Assembly (NCBI GenBank): GCA_002083525.1 | Contig: LWDM01000002.1 | Location: 3,189 to 13,337 of the forward strand | Length of the DNA stretch: 10,149 bases | Direction of reading: 5' to 3' | Origin: Proteobacteria bacterium SG_bin9 | Lineage (GTDB): Bacteria; Pseudomonadota; Alphaproteobacteria; Rhizobiales; Xanthobacteraceae | Part shown: piece after piece, positions 1 to 7,008 of the stretch | Layout: every line of letters starts with the position of its first letter | Position numbering within the stretch: the first letter of the stretch is position 1 | Translations under genes and position numbers: made by a program | Notes under the pieces: model-generated | Database searches by the model: none | The model's input: the letters and a program-made list of their open reading frames with translations, nothing else | Told to the model about the DNA's origin: nothing

Positions 1-32
1 GGCAACGCTCTATCCAGCTGAGCTACGGGTGC
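1..32 (-). tRNA. tRNA-Arg, 5' half only (cut by window edge)
   Basis: Read on the minus strand, these bases give the acceptor 5' strand GCACCCG, the linker TA, a D arm (GCTC AGCTGGATA GAGC), and then GTTGCC, the 5' side of the anticodon stem. The order and wording closely match the 5' half of the bacterial tRNA-Arg that reads CCG codons, as I remember the E. coli gene. The anticodon itself lies outside the window, so the isotype is inferred from similarity. The 5' end at base 32 lies 91 bases beyond the stop codon of the neighbouring SDR gene on the same strand. tRNA genes are common integration sites, but nothing on this side looks like an att site. Confidence 0.85.
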
Positions 33-122
33 GTTGGCCGCAGACTTACCCGATTGGCGGGAGGCGGGCAACGGCTGGCGGGCGGGGTGGAGCCGATTCC
101 GGCCCGCCGTCGCGATCCTGTC

Positions 123-812
123 CTAAAACTTCTCCACCCACGGCCGCACCTCGACCTCGAGCGACCAGGCGCTGCGGTGTTGGCGCAGCACGTCGAAATA
201 GGTTTGCGCGATGGAATCCGGATCGAGATAGTTGTCGTTGGTCGGCGTGCGGGTCGCGCTGCGCACGCCGCCGTCGATGACGAAATGCGCGACATGAATG
301 CCCTTCGGGCCGAGTTCGCGCGCCGCGCTCTGAGCGAGGCCGCGCAATGCGAATTTACCCATGGCGAATGCCGTCGACTGGGCAAAACCCTTCACCCCGG
401 CGGTCGCGCCGGTGAGGAGAATCGCGCCGCGGGCGTGCGGCGTCATGCGCTTCGCCGCCTGCTGCGTCACGAGGAACGCGCCGAAGGCGGTGATCTCGAT
501 GGCCTTGCGCAGCGCTTGCGGATCGACATCGGCAATCGGTCCCGGCGCGCGGGCGCTGGCGTTGTAGACAACGACATCGGGTTCGCCGATCTGCTTGTCC
601 GCGTCGGCAAACAGTTTCGCCACGGCGGCGGGATCGGAGGCGTCGGTCTGAAAGGCTGTCGCTTTCGTCTCGGCAACAAGCGGTGCGAGCTTGTCGACAT
701 TGCGCGCGGCGATCCCAACGCGCATGCCGTTGGCGGTGAGAAGCCGCGTCAGCGAGGCGCTGATGCCGCTGCCTGCGCCGACGATCAGCGCAGTTCGAAA
801 ATGATCGGCCAT
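123..812 (-). CDS. Atypical short-chain dehydrogenase/reductase (SDR) lacking the catalytic Tyr
   Basis: This 229-residue protein has the length of a classical SDR and a Rossmann fold. The N-terminal nucleotide-binding glycines are in VGAGSGIS (G12, G14, G16), and the structural Asn motif appears as YNAS (N84). The usual active site is Asn, Ser and Tyr-x-x-x-Lys. Here the aligned positions are T108, A136 and F149, and only K153 is kept (F149-A-M-G-K153). The fold should bind NAD(P), but normal hydride transfer is doubtful. I recall similar FAMGK-type SDRs in other alphaproteobacteria, so this is probably a stable subfamily and not a broken gene. The ATG follows a good ribosome binding site (AGAGG, 7 bases upstream). 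The gene starts 18 bases after the cyclase stop, so the two are probably cotranscribed. Substrate unknown. Confidence 0.9.
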   Translation of the reverse strand: MADHFRTALIVGAGSGISASLTRLLTANGMRVGIAARNVDKLAPLVAETKATAFQTDASDPAAVAKLFADADKQIGEPDVVVYNASARAPGPIADVDPQALRKAIEITAFGAFLVTQQAAKRMTPHARGAILLTGATAGVKGFAQSTAFAMGKFALRGLAQSAARELGPKGIHVAHFVIDGGVRSATRTPTNDNYLDPDSIAQTYFDVLRQHRSAWSLEVEVRPWVEKF

Positions 813-830
813 CGTGACCTCTTCTGAAAT

Positions 831-2120
831 TTACGAGCGGGCGGGACTGAAGATCGCGAGCGGCGTCGCCACGCCGCGCAGTTCGTGATCGCCGAGATTA
901 TCCAGCGGCACGTCGAGGTGCTGCGCCACCGCTTCGGTCATCAGGATGCCGCGGTGAAGCGTCTTGTGCAGCGCTTCGACCCGGCTGGCCTCGTTCACCG
1001 CCGAACCGATGACGGTGAAGTCGAGCCGGTCCGGTGCGCCGATGTTGCCGAAGAACACCTCGCCCTCATGCAGCGCGATGCCGCTGCGCAGCGGATGCCA
1101 GCCATTGATGAGGTTCAACGGCGGCGGCTTCTGCGCATTGAGTTGTTCGAGGCCCTTCACCGCCTGCTCAGCGGCCTTGAGTGCGGCCTGCGCGGCAGCT
1201 TTTGCCTGATTGTCGGCGCCGATGGGAAACACCGCGAGCAGGCCGTCGCCCATGAACTTCAGCACTTCGCCGCCGTTCGACAGCACCGCTCCCGCCAGTG
1301 TCTCAAAATACGCGTTGAGCACCATGATCATCTCGGCGCCGGTGAGGCGGGCCGACAAATCCGTGAAGCCGCGCAGGTCCGACACCCAGATGATCGAGCG
1401 GATCGATTCGCCCGAGCCGCGTTGGATCGAGCCGGCCAACACCTTCACGCCGGCGACCGTGCCGAGATAAGCGTTGAGCGCATTCTCGGCGATGCGGGCG
1501 GCGATGTGCCGCTCCACATGCAGCGAGAACAGGCGCAGCAGGTGCGTGACCTGGCTGATCTCGGTTTCAGTGAAGCCGCTCTCGCGCGTGGTTGCAAAGG
1601 TGATGATGTGACGATACTCGCCGCCGCCCATCGGCATCGCGACGTATTCATGGATGCCCGCCTCGGCCAGCTCTGCCATGATCGGGAATTCGGCTTGCGC
1701 CTCCGGCAGCTGCGGATTGCGGCGCAGGCATTGCCGTGTCTCGATCACGCGCGCAATGGTGTTGCGCTTGAAGCTGTCGGTTTCGCTGGCGCGATGCTCC
1801 ACCTTCAACTCGTCGCAGAAGCCATCGCCGCGCCTCCAGTTCCAGCCGAAGCCGAGCAGTTGCGGATGCAGCGTCGTAATGTGGAGCGTGGTGCGGTCGA
1901 TCGGCAGGCCGGCTGCGATCATGTGCCAGATGAAGGCTTCGAGCAGCAGCAGCATCTCGCTTTCGAGCGTGGCGCCGTGCAGCAGCCATTCTTCGATCTC
2001 GGCGATCGTGACCTTCTCGGGCGCCGACGCAGCGCCGCGTGCCGAGCGTCTGACCAGTGTGACACCCGACGGATAGGCGCGAAGAAGCTGGGGAGGAGCT
2101 GTGTCAGGCGTGGTGCTCAC
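831..2120 (-). CDS. Class III adenylate/guanylate cyclase with GAF-like N-terminal region
   Basis: The protein has 429 residues from a GTG start. The C-terminal part, from about residue 238, is a class III cyclase catalytic domain. Metal-binding aspartates are D248 (in SDLRGF) and D292 (in MGDG). The purine-selecting pair is K288 and T369. The transition-state residues are N376 and R380 (in VNEASR). All the residues needed for activity are present, and Thr at the second purine position is typical of class IIIb cyclases, so cAMP is the likely product. Residues of about 40-215 look like a GAF-type sensor ending in a long helix that leads to the catalytic domain; its ligand is unknown. I see no membrane segment, so it is probably cytosolic. 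A TTG at 2153 would add 11 residues but has no ribosome site. The GTG has a weak AGAGAC 6 bases upstream. The gene lies 98 bases downstream of the P450 and 18 bases upstream of the SDR. Confidence 0.88.
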   Translation of the reverse strand: MSTTPDTAPPQLLRAYPSGVTLVRRSARGAASAPEKVTIAEIEEWLLHGATLESEMLLLLEAFIWHMIAAGLPIDRTTLHITTLHPQLLGFGWNWRRGDGFCDELKVEHRASETDSFKRNTIARVIETRQCLRRNPQLPEAQAEFPIMAELAEAGIHEYVAMPMGGGEYRHIITFATTRESGFTETEISQVTHLLRLFSLHVERHIAARIAENALNAYLGTVAGVKVLAGSIQRGSGESIRSIIWVSDLRGFTDLSARLTGAEMIMVLNAYFETLAGAVLSNGGEVLKFMGDGLLAVFPIGADNQAKAAAQAALKAAEQAVKGLEQLNAQKPPPLNLINGWHPLRSGIALHEGEVFFGNIGAPDRLDFTVIGSAVNEASRVEALHKTLHRGILMTEAVAQHLDVPLDNLGDHELRGVATPLAIFSPARS

Positions 2121-2218
2121 GGGACGGTCTCTGAAGTGGCAAGCTGAAGCCAAAGGTGTTCATTCGGACGTGGCTTGGCAAGGCCCCGCCCGAGAATGAT
2201 GGAATCGCTCGGTAACGG

Positions 2219-3598
2219 TTATGCGACCGGCTTGACAGCGATGCGCAGGCCGTCTTTCGGCTTGGGAATCGGCCACATTTGCCAATCCGGCTTATAGCCT
2301 GCGGGTATCGCGACCTCGATATTCTGCAGCAAATGCCGCGTGAAGCACTTCGCCTGCATGACAGCGAAGTGCAACCCGAGGCACATGTGCGCGCCGCCGC
2401 TATAAGGCACCCATGCGAACTTGTGCCGGTTGCGGATCGCTTCATCCGTGAAGCGCATTGGGTCGAACCGATCCGGTTCCGGCCAATGCTCCGCCATATG
2501 ATGGGTGTAGAGCGGATTGAAGCCGCACATCGTGCCGGCCGGAATTTCGTAGCCGTGGAACGTAAAGTTGCGCGTGGCGCGGCGCGGGATCGACGGCACC
2601 GGCGGGATCAGCCGCAGCGCCTCCTTGAACGCCATCTCCGACAGAGGCATCGCATCCAGTTTCTCGAACTGCAGCGGCTCGTCGCGCGCAATGCCGAGTG
2701 CGTTGATCTCTTCGCGCAGTTTGTCCTGCCAGTGTGGATTTTGCGCGAGGAAGTAGGCCAGCGAGGTGAGCGACGACGTCAGCGTGTCGTGCGCCGCCAT
2801 TACCAGGAAGCTCATGTGATCGACGATATCCTGCGTCGACAGCAGTGCGCCGTCGTCGTGGGTGGCGCGGCAGAGCTGCGAGAACAAATCGTCGCCGCCT
2901 TTCTCGCGCCGGATCGGGATCTGTTTCGAGAAGTAGGCGACCACGCGCTTGCGGCCATCAACGCCGCGCGCCATCTGCGTGCCCGGCCAGGGTTTGCGAA
3001 TCGGCGCGACGGAAGCTGCGACCATGTCGATGAAGGCAGCGGTGATGTCGTCGACTTCCGCACCGATCTCGGCGCCGAGAAATGAGGTGGCGGCGAGATC
3101 GAGCGTGAGCTGTTTCATCGCCGGATAGAACTTCATCTCGGTGGGATTGCTGCGCCACTGCGCCACGCGGCGGGCGATGCCGTCGTCGAGCTGCGCGAGA
3201 TAGGACTTCATCGGTCCCGCCTTGAAGGCGACCGACAATGCGCGCCGATGCAGGCGGTGCTCTTCAAAGTCGAGCAGCATCAGGCCGCGCGGGAAGAGCT
3301 GATCGAGAATCGTGCCCCAGCCGTGCGTCGACGAGAACAGCTTGGTTTGGTCGAACAGGATCAGTTCGTTCGCTTCAGGGCCGAGCATGGTGATCGAGGT
3401 TTCGCCGAGCACGCGCGAGCGATAGACGGGGCCGAAGCGCTGCGCCATCCGCTCCACTTCGCCCTTCGGGTCGGCAAGCACGCTGAAGGTGCGGCCGACG
3501 ATCGGCCAGCCTTCGTCACCAGGAATGTGCGCCAGCGCCTTGCGGTCCATCTTGGTGGTCGGCGCGTAGGTTGTCGGTGCGACGCTCTGCATGGACAT
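2219..3598 (-). CDS. Cytochrome P450 monooxygenase
   Basis: This 459-residue protein is a soluble bacterial P450, with no N-terminal membrane anchor. The landmarks are in the right order: I-helix oxygen-activation motif A268-A-H-D-T272, the ExxR pair E326 and R329, the PxRF-type motif PDRF (375-378), and the heme loop Y399-S-G-G-A-H-M-C406-L-G. C406 is the axial heme ligand. The heme loop normally starts with Phe, and here it is Tyr. The substrate cannot be read from the sequence. A P450 needs electrons from a ferredoxin and its reductase, and neither is encoded in this window. The start is the first ATG of MSMQ, with AAGGAA 6-7 bases upstream. A 17-base palindrome in the leader (3690-3706) may bind a repressor. 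The cyclase and SDR follow on the same strand. Confidence 0.95.
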   Translation of the reverse strand: MSMQSVAPTTYAPTTKMDRKALAHIPGDEGWPIVGRTFSVLADPKGEVERMAQRFGPVYRSRVLGETSITMLGPEANELILFDQTKLFSSTHGWGTILDQLFPRGLMLLDFEEHRLHRRALSVAFKAGPMKSYLAQLDDGIARRVAQWRSNPTEMKFYPAMKQLTLDLAATSFLGAEIGAEVDDITAAFIDMVAASVAPIRKPWPGTQMARGVDGRKRVVAYFSKQIPIRREKGGDDLFSQLCRATHDDGALLSTQDIVDHMSFLVMAAHDTLTSSLTSLAYFLAQNPHWQDKLREEINALGIARDEPLQFEKLDAMPLSEMAFKEALRLIPPVPSIPRRATRNFTFHGYEIPAGTMCGFNPLYTHHMAEHWPEPDRFDPMRFTDEAIRNRHKFAWVPYSGGAHMCLGLHFAVMQAKCFTRHLLQNIEVAIPAGYKPDWQMWPIPKPKDGLRIAVKPVA

Positions 3599-3689
3599 GG
3601 CAAGTTCCTTGGATCGGTTCCTGTCGAGGGATGCAGCTTCAGGGTGCGGGAAATCTTGGCCGGAGCGTGTCTGCCTGTTGGCGGATTTG

Positions 3690-3706
3690 CAAGTGTAAAG
3701 TACTTG
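3690..3706. promoter_or_regulatory. Operator-like palindrome upstream of the P450
   Basis: CAAGT and ACTTG form perfect 5-base arms around 7 bases, giving a 17-base symmetric site. It lies directly beyond the selO stop codon and 92 bases before the P450 start. Read on the minus strand, the core includes TTTACA, a 5-of-6 match to a -35 box, but no convincing -10 box follows. The size and symmetry would suit a TetR- or MarR-type repressor. No regulator gene is present in the window, so this is inference. Confidence 0.35.
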
Positions 3707-5137
3707 TTACGCGGGCCCCGGTGCGCCGTACGCCTCTGCCATCTCGCGGATATGGCGCAGCTTCGCCGCAAACAGCGACCAGTCGTCGCGTTCCGCGATC
3801 GGCGCCCACAACGCTTCGACTTCGTCGATCAGAATCGTGCAGGGTTTGGTCTGCTTGAAGTAGGGATGGTCGAGCCGCGCCGCGTCGATTGGTGCAAACG
3901 GCTTCATCGCCGCGCGCATCGGTGCAAACTTGTCGGAGGCGTAGCGTTCGCCTTCAGGACTCGCAGCAGCACGTGCTTCGCTCGCTAATCCGCCATACCA
4001 GTCGAACAGCGTCTGCTCGAACGGCGCCTTGCTTTCGAGGAGATACGTCCAGACCGCGCGCGTCAGATCCTCGTCGGTCTTGGCATCGATCGAGCGTACG
4101 CCGAGCCGCCACAGGATTGCATCGTTGAAGGCTTGCTGCAGCGCCGGGCCGAACGCACCGAGCGCGCCTTCGAGTTGTTCTTTGCTCGCGAACGGCAGCA
4201 GGCATTCGGCGAGCCGCGTCACGCACCAGAACCACTGGTCCGGCTGGCGGCCGTAGGCGTAGAGGCCCTGCTCGTCGAAATAGGCGGCGGTGAAATTCGG
4301 CTCCAGGACCGGCAGAAAGCGCCACGGCCCATAGTCGAAGCTTTCCCCGGTGACGTTGATGTTGTCGGAGTTGAGCACGCCGTGAACGAAGCCGCCGGCC
4401 ATCGACCATGCGCCGGTGCGCGCGACGCGGCGGCAGACGTCTTCCAGAAACGCCAGCGCGCGCGTGGGAAGATCGTCATGCCAGAGTTCAGGCATGTAGG
4501 TGCGTATCGTGTAGTCGAGCAGACGTTGCGCGTTCTCAGGTTCGCTGAGATACGCGAAACGCTGGAACGAGCCGATGCGGATGTGCGAGTGGCTGAGCCG
4601 CACCAGTACCGCCGAGCGTGTAGGCGAAGGCTCGTCGCCGCGCGTCAGTGCTTCGCCGGTTTCGATCAGGCTGAACGATTTGGATGTGTTGACGCCGAGC
4701 GCTTCGAGGTACTCGGTCGCCAGCACCTCGCGCACGCCGCCCTTCAGCGTCAGCCGTCCGTCGCCGCGCCGCGACCACGGCGTCTGGCCCGAGCCCTTGG
4801 TGCCGAGATCGAGCAGGCGGCCGTCGTCGAGATCGTGCAGTTGCGCGAACAGGAAGCCGCGGCCGTCGCCGAGATCGGGATTGTACACGCGGAACTGATG
4901 GCCGTGATAACGCAGCGCCAGCGGCGTCGGATGCGAGCCGGGAAGCGGTTCGAATTTTCCGAAGTGCGCGATCCATTCGTCGTCGCTCAGCGTGTCGAGG
5001 CCGACGCGCTTCGCCCAGCGTTGGTTGCGATGGCGGATGACGTGCTGTGGAAACGTCGCCGCCGCGACTTCGTCGTAATACGTACCGCCGAGGGCAGCGT
5101 GCGAGATCGACGGACGGAAGGCGGGGGAGGGGGGCAT
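3707..5137 (-). CDS. selO: Protein adenylyltransferase SelO (YdiU/UPF0061 family)
   Basis: SelO proteins are pseudokinase-fold enzymes that transfer AMP from ATP onto Ser, Thr or Tyr of target proteins. The family is linked to redox stress responses. This 476-residue protein is close to the usual length of bacterial members. It shows the conserved N-terminal YHGHQF (78-83), the nucleotide-binding stretch LGTKGSGQTPWSR (111-123) with K114, RGDGR (124-128), and the active-site loop HGVLNSDN (252-259) followed by FDYGP (267-271). D258 and D268 occupy the catalytic and metal-binding positions. It ends GAPGPA, so no C-terminal selenocysteine of the eukaryotic type is present. No good ribosome site precedes the ATG. 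The stop of the upstream gene is 10 bases away and a small hairpin covers the start, which suggests translational coupling. Confidence 0.95.
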   Translation of the reverse strand: MPPSPAFRPSISHAALGGTYYDEVAAATFPQHVIRHRNQRWAKRVGLDTLSDDEWIAHFGKFEPLPGSHPTPLALRYHGHQFRVYNPDLGDGRGFLFAQLHDLDDGRLLDLGTKGSGQTPWSRRGDGRLTLKGGVREVLATEYLEALGVNTSKSFSLIETGEALTRGDEPSPTRSAVLVRLSHSHIRIGSFQRFAYLSEPENAQRLLDYTIRTYMPELWHDDLPTRALAFLEDVCRRVARTGAWSMAGGFVHGVLNSDNINVTGESFDYGPWRFLPVLEPNFTAAYFDEQGLYAYGRQPDQWFWCVTRLAECLLPFASKEQLEGALGAFGPALQQAFNDAILWRLGVRSIDAKTDEDLTRAVWTYLLESKAPFEQTLFDWYGGLASEARAAASPEGERYASDKFAPMRAAMKPFAPIDAARLDHPYFKQTKPCTILIDEVEALWAPIAERDDWSLFAAKLRHIREMAEAYGAPGPA

Positions 5138-5150
5138 GAGTTGTTACTCA
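5137..5150 (-). promoter_or_regulatory. Small hairpin joining upstream stop and selO start
   Basis: On the minus strand the sequence is TGAGT AACA ACTCA followed by TG. This is a perfect 5-base stem with a 4-base loop. The 5' arm contains the TGA stop of the upstream gene, and the last base of the 3' arm is the A of the selO ATG. A ribosome finishing the upstream gene would open this stem. The short stem is only marginally stable, so a role in coupling is a guess. Confidence 0.35.
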
Positions 5151-5654
5151 AACTAATAGTGTCCATGCTTCCTTATACTTATCTAGCCACCCACGTGTCT
5201 CGGGTAATGGATGCTTTGAATAGTCTGGAAGAAATCTACGGACTTTCGAATCGTTCCGTTCTTGTCCACGGGCCCCAGGCTGTGACAGCCAGGTCTTATG
5301 GCTTCTCATGAGAACGTCAGCCACAATTGATGACGGAACTACCCAACACGTAGGATGAACTGAGTCATCGATACCAAAATCGACAAACACATAAAAAAGG
5401 TTAGATGACACAAGATGCTCGTGCTTTTCACTCATGTGCCAACCTCCGTCACTGCCCTTTTCCCGTCGGGCCTTAACTTGAATGGCGCATAGTCGATTTC
5501 CAGCTTTATCGCTTACTACGATATCGCAGTTAGGGACGCCGGCAGGTGCTAAAGCTGCGATTAGATTCTTGCGCAGCAGCTTCGACATCACGAAATGTTC
5601 GGCAGCAGCGCCAAGGATCGTTGAGTTAACCTCGAAGACCTGACCCTCGGACAT
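5148..5654 (-). CDS. PD-(D/E)XK-like protein of unknown function, low GC
   Basis: This 168-residue protein resembles a minimal PD-(D/E)XK nuclease fold. E19 sits in a first helix (AAAEHF), D44 in a strand (NCDIVV), and Q59-V-K61 in the next strand (AIQVKAR). E, D and Q-x-K in this order and spacing match Holliday-junction-resolvase-like and related members, where Gln can replace the second acidic residue. A strand (LFYVFVDF, 86-93) and a helical C-terminal half follow. I recall similar hypothetical proteins across many bacteria but know no function. Nuclease activity is possible, not shown. Hand-counted GC over 240 bases (5161-5400) is about 47%, against about 67% in neighbouring lines, with clearly different codon use; this points to horizontal acquisition. 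It starts 8 bases after the LLM gene stop and ends 10 bases before selO. No clear ribosome site is present, so its translation may depend on the upstream gene. Confidence 0.8.
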   Translation of the reverse strand: MSEGQVFEVNSTILGAAAEHFVMSKLLRKNLIAALAPAGVPNCDIVVSDKAGNRLCAIQVKARREKGSDGGWHMSEKHEHLVSSNLFYVFVDFGIDDSVHPTCWVVPSSIVADVLMRSHKTWLSQPGARGQERNDSKVRRFLPDYSKHPLPETRGWLDKYKEAWTLLV

Positions 5655-5662
5655 TTCAGTAG

Positions 5663-6898
5663 CTAGGCCTTCTTCGCCAGCTCCGGTGCGTTGATCGGCG
5701 GAATGGCGACGCGGCCGGGGCCGGTGTGCTTGAGCGCTTCGGCGGCTTTCTCGTTTTCCATGATCTTGGCCATCACGGCCTGTCCCGCGCGCTCGAAGAT
5801 GGCGCGGTTATCGATCACGAACTGCTGCGACTTGCGCAGGCCGTCGATGTAGCCGTTGATCTCCGGCACGACATAGCGCGCGACCATATCCCAGCTGCGG
5901 CGCGTGTTCTCCGGATTGGCCCAGTCGTGCACGAAGCCGATGATCGCGCCAACGCCGCCGCTCGTCTCCATCAGGTTCTTGATGGTCTTCACGAGGTCGT
6001 CCGGCGTGCCGATGGTCGAGGCTGCGCCTTCGACAAACGCGGTCTTGTCGACCGCTTCATCGGGCGAGGTGAACTCCGTGAGGCCCGGCCGCTGCAGGGT
6101 GCGCACGTTATACTCGTTGTGCCAGCGCATCAGGCCGGGGCCGGCTTCGCGCCGCGCCTGTTCGCGCGTCTCGGCGATGTGCCAGGTCAAGAGCACGCGC
6201 CAGTCCTTGCGGCTGACGGTCTGGCCGTATTTCTTCGCTGCGTCCTCGGCGAAGCCCCATTGGGTCGACAGCGACATCAGGCCCTGCTTGGACATCGAGC
6301 CGAGCGAGATGATGCCGATGCCGTACTTGCCGGCGAGCGTCATGCCCGAGGGCGAAATCTGCGAGGCGACGACGAAAGGCATCTCTTCCTGCAGCGGCAG
6401 CAGCTGCAACGCCGCGTCGTTCATCTCGAACCAGTCGGTCTTGGCGGTGACGCGCTCGCCGTTGAACAAGCGGCGGATGATGCCGATGGCCTCATCCTGC
6501 CGGTCGCGCTGGGTCATCGGATCGATGCCGAGCGTATGCGCGTCTGACGCGAGTGCGCCCGGGCCCGAGCCGAAAATGGCGCGGCCGCCGGTCATGTGGT
6601 CGAGCTGCACCATGCGCTGCGCCACGTTGTAAGGGTGGTGGTAGGGCAGCGACACGACGCCGGTCCCAAGTTTGATGCGCTTGGTGCGCTCGCCCGCCGC
6701 AGCCAAGAACATCTCGGGCGAGGCGATCATTTCCCATCCGGAGGAATGATGCTCGCCGCACCAGAATTCGTCGTAGCCGAGGTCGTCGAGCTGCTGGACC
6801 AGGTCGAGGTCGCGGCGGAATTGCAGCATCGGGTGCTCGCCGATGGGATGATGCGGTGCAAGGAAAGCGCCGAAGCGCAGGCGCGGCGTCTTCGCCAT
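5663..6898 (-). CDS. LLM-class flavin-dependent monooxygenase (limonene-monooxygenase-like)
   Basis: The 411-residue protein belongs to the bacterial luciferase-like (LLM) flavin family. These TIM-barrel enzymes use reduced FMN, supplied by a separate reductase, and O2. Family marks are the N-terminal barrel strand RLRFGAFLAP (6-15), the FWCGEHH stretch (45-51), the FMN-site segment GTGVVSLPYHHP (78-89), and DHMTGGRAIFGSGPG (100-114). Overall it resembles proteins annotated as limonene 1,2-monooxygenases, though it is longer than I expect for LimB, and the true substrate is unknown. No flavin reductase lies nearby. Two adjacent ATGs at 6901 and 6898 follow GGGAG. I chose 6898 because its 8-base spacing is better, but 6901 (one residue longer) is equally possible. 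It diverges from the dehydratase gene and is followed by the PD-(D/E)XK-like gene after 8 bases. Confidence 0.92.
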   Translation of the reverse strand: MAKTPRLRFGAFLAPHHPIGEHPMLQFRRDLDLVQQLDDLGYDEFWCGEHHSSGWEMIASPEMFLAAAGERTKRIKLGTGVVSLPYHHPYNVAQRMVQLDHMTGGRAIFGSGPGALASDAHTLGIDPMTQRDRQDEAIGIIRRLFNGERVTAKTDWFEMNDAALQLLPLQEEMPFVVASQISPSGMTLAGKYGIGIISLGSMSKQGLMSLSTQWGFAEDAAKKYGQTVSRKDWRVLLTWHIAETREQARREAGPGLMRWHNEYNVRTLQRPGLTEFTSPDEAVDKTAFVEGAASTIGTPDDLVKTIKNLMETSGGVGAIIGFVHDWANPENTRRSWDMVARYVVPEINGYIDGLRKSQQFVIDNRAIFERAGQAVMAKIMENEKAAEALKHTGPGRVAIPPINAPELAKKA

Positions 6899-6901
6899 CA
6901 T

Positions 6902-7008
6902 TGGTGCTCCCGGATATTTTGTGTTTTGTATTGGCTCTAAACTACGGCGTTGGAGGCGGTGGCGCAAATGCGTTGCCGGACGCCGCCCATAAGAAGACTG
7001 AGGTTGAC
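6902..7008. promoter_or_regulatory. Divergent promoter region, LLM monooxygenase and dehydratase
   Basis: These 107 bases separate two genes that start in opposite directions, so promoters for both must lie here or within the gene starts. Bases 6912-6945 are notably A/T-rich. The ribosome site GGGAG for the minus-strand gene is at 6907-6911, and GAGG for the plus-strand gene is at 7000-7003. I could not find a -35/-10 pair of good quality on either strand, nor a clear operator. Confidence 0.5.

Noticed and set aside
1..32. tRNA-Arg as the attachment site of an integrated island
   Set aside because: The 3' half of the tRNA is outside the window, and neither an integrase nor a repeated tRNA end is seen to its right.
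77..108. GGCGGGC/GCCCGCC inverted repeat after the SDR stop as a terminator
   Set aside because: The loop is 18 bases, there is no T-run on the minus strand, and such GC-only arms are expected by chance in this composition.
885..2147. A 420-residue open frame on the plus strand across the cyclase gene
   Set aside because: It is antisense to a gene with all class III cyclase motifs. Its product is rich in Arg, His and Ala with no domain, as expected from a GC-rich shadow frame.
4133..5311. A 392-residue plus-strand open frame across selO and part of the low-GC gene
   Set aside because: It is antisense to SelO motifs, has no family signal, and crosses a compositional boundary.
6856..7008. In-frame upstream extension of the dehydratase by 51 codons
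   Set aside because: It would overlap the start of the divergent monooxygenase and lacks family sequence, while GAGG sits properly before the ATG at 7009.
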